DNA of 64,000 bases. It comes from Anaerobutyricum hallii (lineage in GTDB: Bacteria > Bacillota > Clostridia > Lachnospirales > Lachnospiraceae). A program made the translations under genes and the position numbers. Below, piece by piece: positions 62,014-64,000 of the stretch. Positions within the stretch are counted from its first letter, which is position 1. Every line of letters starts with the position of its first letter. The notes under the pieces were generated by a model that did not search any database, had not been told where the DNA came from, and saw nothing but the letters and a program-made list of their open reading frames with translations. The stretch covers positions 1,237,219-1,301,218 of the forward strand of contig NZ_LT907978.1 of assembly GCF_900209925.1 (NCBI RefSeq). Direction: 5' to 3'.

Positions 62014-62072
62014 CATTAAAAAAAGAAATTCTTGAATCCGAGAGTACATGAATTTGATAAGGAGGAGCCGGG

Positions 62073-64000
62073 ATGGGAATACCCGTAAGAGAAATAAAAG
62101 GGATTGGAGAAAAGACAGAAAAACTGCTTGCAAGACTTGAGATTGAGACAGTGGATCAGTTAGTGCATCATTATCCGCGCTGTTATACAACGTATCCTGA
62201 GCCGATCGCGATATCTGATATAAAGACAGGACAAAGATGTTCTGTTGAGGCGGAAATCTCTTCCCCGATTCATTTGAAAACAGTGCGTAAATTAAAACTT
62301 TGTACAGGGCTTATTGCCGATGTCAGCGGACAGCTTTTTGTACGATGGTTTAATATGCCCTATCTGCGAAATACATTAAAGCAGGGAGAACGGTGGATTT
62401 TTACAGGGACTCCAATCTACAAGGACGGTCGCCTTATGTTTGAGCAGCCGGAATATTGTAAAAAAGAAAAATATATACAGCTAATGGAAACATTTCAACC
62501 GATATATCCGCTTACAACTGGGCTTTCCAATAAGACAGTGCAAAAAGCACAAGCAGCAGCATTTGAAATGTACAGAGAGGAAGAATATCTTCCAGAGTCT
62601 GTTCGGAAGTATTATGATCTTGAACCGGTAGATAAGGCGCTGAAAGAAGTCCATTTTCCTACAGGAACAGAACATCTGATGGAAGCGAAGAAAAGAATTA
62701 TTTTTGATGAATTCTTTCGCTTTTTCAGTGCGTTAGAACTTGTAAAAGACAGGGAAGAGCAAGCACTCAATCATTATATTATCCCTATGGAAGAACCGGT
62801 GAAAAGATTTATAGAAAGCCTGCCATATCCGCTCACCGGAGCACAGAAAAAAGTATTGAGTGAAATACGTCAGGATTTTTCCGGAACGATGGCAATGAAC
62901 CGTCTTTTACAGGGAGATGTTGGTTCTGGAAAGACAATCGTGGCTATGACGGCAATGTATGCAGCAGTACTTTCCGGTTATCAGGCGGCGCTGATGGCTC
63001 CGACAGAAGTACTGGCACAGCAGCATTATCAGAACTTTAGGAATCTTTTGTCACCGCTTGGGATTTCTATTGCGCTGCTTACTGGTTCTACAAAAGGCAG
63101 AGAAAAAAGAGAAATAAAAGAAAAATGTGCTTCCGGTGAGATTCAGATTTTAATTGGAACACACGCAGTGATTCAGGACGATGTACTATTTGATAATCTT
63201 GCATTCATTGTCACAGATGAACAGCACCGTTTTGGTGTCAAGCAAAGAGATGCATTTATGAAAAAGGGAAGAGATCCGCATGTTCTTGTCATGAGCGCAA
63301 CGCCGATCCCGCGTACTTTGGGAATTATTCTATATCGGGATTTAGATGTTAGTATTATGAACGAAATGCCGGCATCAAGGCTGCCAATTAAAAATTCTGT
63401 CGTGGGAACATCCTATCGACCGGCGGCATGGGAATTTATCAGAAAACAAGTGGCACTTGGGCATCAGGCCTATGTCATTTGTCCTATGATTGAAGAAAGT
63501 GAAAAAATGGACCTTGAAAATGTGGAAGAGTATGCACGTATGCTTTCGCAGGCACTACCTCCTTCCATTACGGTTGCCGCTCTAAACGGTCATATGCGAT
63601 CAGCGGAAAAGAATGAGATTATGGAACGTTTCTCGAAAAATGAAATTCAGGTATTGGTTTCAACTACCGTAGTAGAGGTAGGGGTTGACGTTCCGAATGC
63701 AACGGTGATGGTGATCGAGAATGCAGAGCGCTTTGGCCTTGCACAGCTCCATCAGCTTCGTGGGCGGGTAGGAAGAGGAAAAGCACAGTCATACTGCGTA
63801 TTTATTTCTGGTTCAGAAAAAGAAGAGGCAATGGAAAGACTTTCGATTATCGGCCATTCAAATGATGGGTTTGAAATTGCTAACGAGGATTTAAAACTTC
63901 GTGGTCCCGGAGAATTTTTTGGTGTCAAGCAAAGCGGAACGATGAACTTTGCTCTAGGAGACATTTATTCCAATGCAGATATTTTAAAAATGGCATCGGA
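62073..64000 (+). CDS. recG: ATP-dependent DNA helicase RecG, 3' end outside the window
   Basis: The frame is open to the last base (642 residues seen; RecG is about 680). N-terminal wedge/OB domain (about 60-145, IKTGQRCSVEAEIS), then helicase motifs: RLLQGDVGSGKTIVAM (I), APTEVLAQQH (Ia), IGTHAVIQ, FIVTDEQHRFGVKQR (II, DEQH), MSATPIPRTLG (III), VVEVGVDVPNATVMVIENAE (V) and FGLAQLHQLRGRVGRG (VI). It reverses stalled replication forks and processes Holliday junctions. GGAGGAG precedes the ATG. Confidence 0.97.
   Translation, partial: MGIPVREIKGIGEKTEKLLARLEIETVDQLVHHYPRCYTTYPEPIAISDIKTGQRCSVEAEISSPIHLKTVRKLKLCTGLIADVSGQLFVRWFNMPYLRNTLKQGERWIFTGTPIYKDGRLMFEQPEYCKKEKYIQLMETFQPIYPLTTGLSNKTVQKAQAAAFEMYREEEYLPESVRKYYDLEPVDKALKEVHFPTGTEHLMEAKKRIIFDEFFRFFSALELVKDREEQALNHYIIPMEEPVKRFIESLPYPLTGAQKKVLSEIRQDFSGTMAMNRLLQGDVGSGKTIVAMTAMYAAVLSGYQAALMAPTEVLAQQHYQNFRNLLSPLGISIALLTGSTKGREKREIKEKCASGEIQILIGTHAVIQDDVLFDNLAFIVTDEQHRFGVKQRDAFMKKGRDPHVLVMSATPIPRTLGIILYRDLDVSIMNEMPASRLPIKNSVVGTSYRPAAWEFIRKQVALGHQAYVICPMIEESEKMDLENVEEYARMLSQALPPSITVAALNGHMRSAEKNEIMERFSKNEIQVLVSTTVVEVGVDVPNATVMVIENAERFGLAQLHQLRGRVGRGKAQSYCVFISGSEKEEAMERLSIIGHSNDGFEIANEDLKLRGPGEFFGVKQSGTMNFALGDIYSNADILKMAS

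Noticed and set aside
1-64000. Prophage or integrative element spanning the window
   Set aside because: No integrase, capsid, portal, relaxase or tRNA-end repeats were seen; the only clear mobile element is the IS605-type unit plus small non-coding repeats.

Overview
The window reads as low-GC, Gram-positive, anaerobic, spore-forming DNA, most likely from a gut Lachnospiraceae (an Anaerobutyricum/Eubacterium hallii-like organism is my guess; no rRNA is present to prove it). The signs are the AT-rich sequence with strong AGGAGG ribosome binding sites, the [FeFe]-hydrogenase maturase HydF, a 1,408-residue acyl-CoA dehydratase activase, the sporulation pair DUF2953-GerW, the Clostridia-type order rpmB / Asp23 / DAK2 / recG, and families common in Lachnospiraceae (DUF6465, DUF2284, AAA-ATPase-like/PDDEXK, XdhC-like).

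Region by region. 1-4.4 kb: the end of a sigma factor with its DUF4367 membrane partner, then a five-gene operon of unrecognised proteins (PH-like membrane protein, propeller-like protein, HEAT-repeat protein, HExxH protein, small beta-rich protein). 4.5-8 kb: an IS605-type element (divergent tnpA and tnpB plus a structured 3' tail) that has landed in a YgiT/DUF4258 toxin-antitoxin locus; the TnpB lacks the zinc ribbon and the usual third RuvC aspartate and appears to start at an ATA codon. 8-12 kb: a frameshifted AlkD-like gene, a nuclease-ATPase fusion, a MITE-like repeat and threonine aldolase. 12-26 kb: hydF, HD protein, alpha-amylase, HPr-like protein, an amino-acid ABC transporter, proBA, an HExxH protein, a secreted C39-like peptidase, a small alarmone synthetase, a Ca/Na exchanger and a DnaJ-type chaperone. 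26-34 kb: Rpn-type nuclease, two AAA-ATPase-like/PDDEXK genes (one with an internal deletion), SGNH hydrolase, MecA and a degenerate PheA-like protein. 34-45 kb: metY, glucosaminidase, VanZ-like protein, a two-component system, DUF2284, DUF6465, hisHF and an alanine/glycine symporter behind a glycine riboswitch. 45-56 kb: XdhC-like, MoeA-like and MoaC molybdenum-cofactor genes, an ABC-F ATPase, the dehydratase activase, a LysM protein and CorA. 56-64 kb: a rhomboid-like pseudoprotease with a zinc finger, DUF2953, GerW, L28, a 47-residue membrane peptide, Asp23, DAK2 and most of RecG.

The most unusual material is non-coding. Seven palindromic cassettes (20.4, 26.1, 26.5, 40.7, 41.1, 43.1 and 43.3 kb) share a stem / internal loop / stem architecture. 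The loop motifs are conserved, while stem sequences change from copy to copy and remain self-complementary. All seven lie between convergent genes, and four of them pair as inverted ends of two ~520-bp composite units. At least two further structured repeat families (B1, B2), a 180-nt hairpin before hydF and a MITE-like repeat are also present. There are no rRNA or tRNA genes, no CRISPR array and no prophage module.
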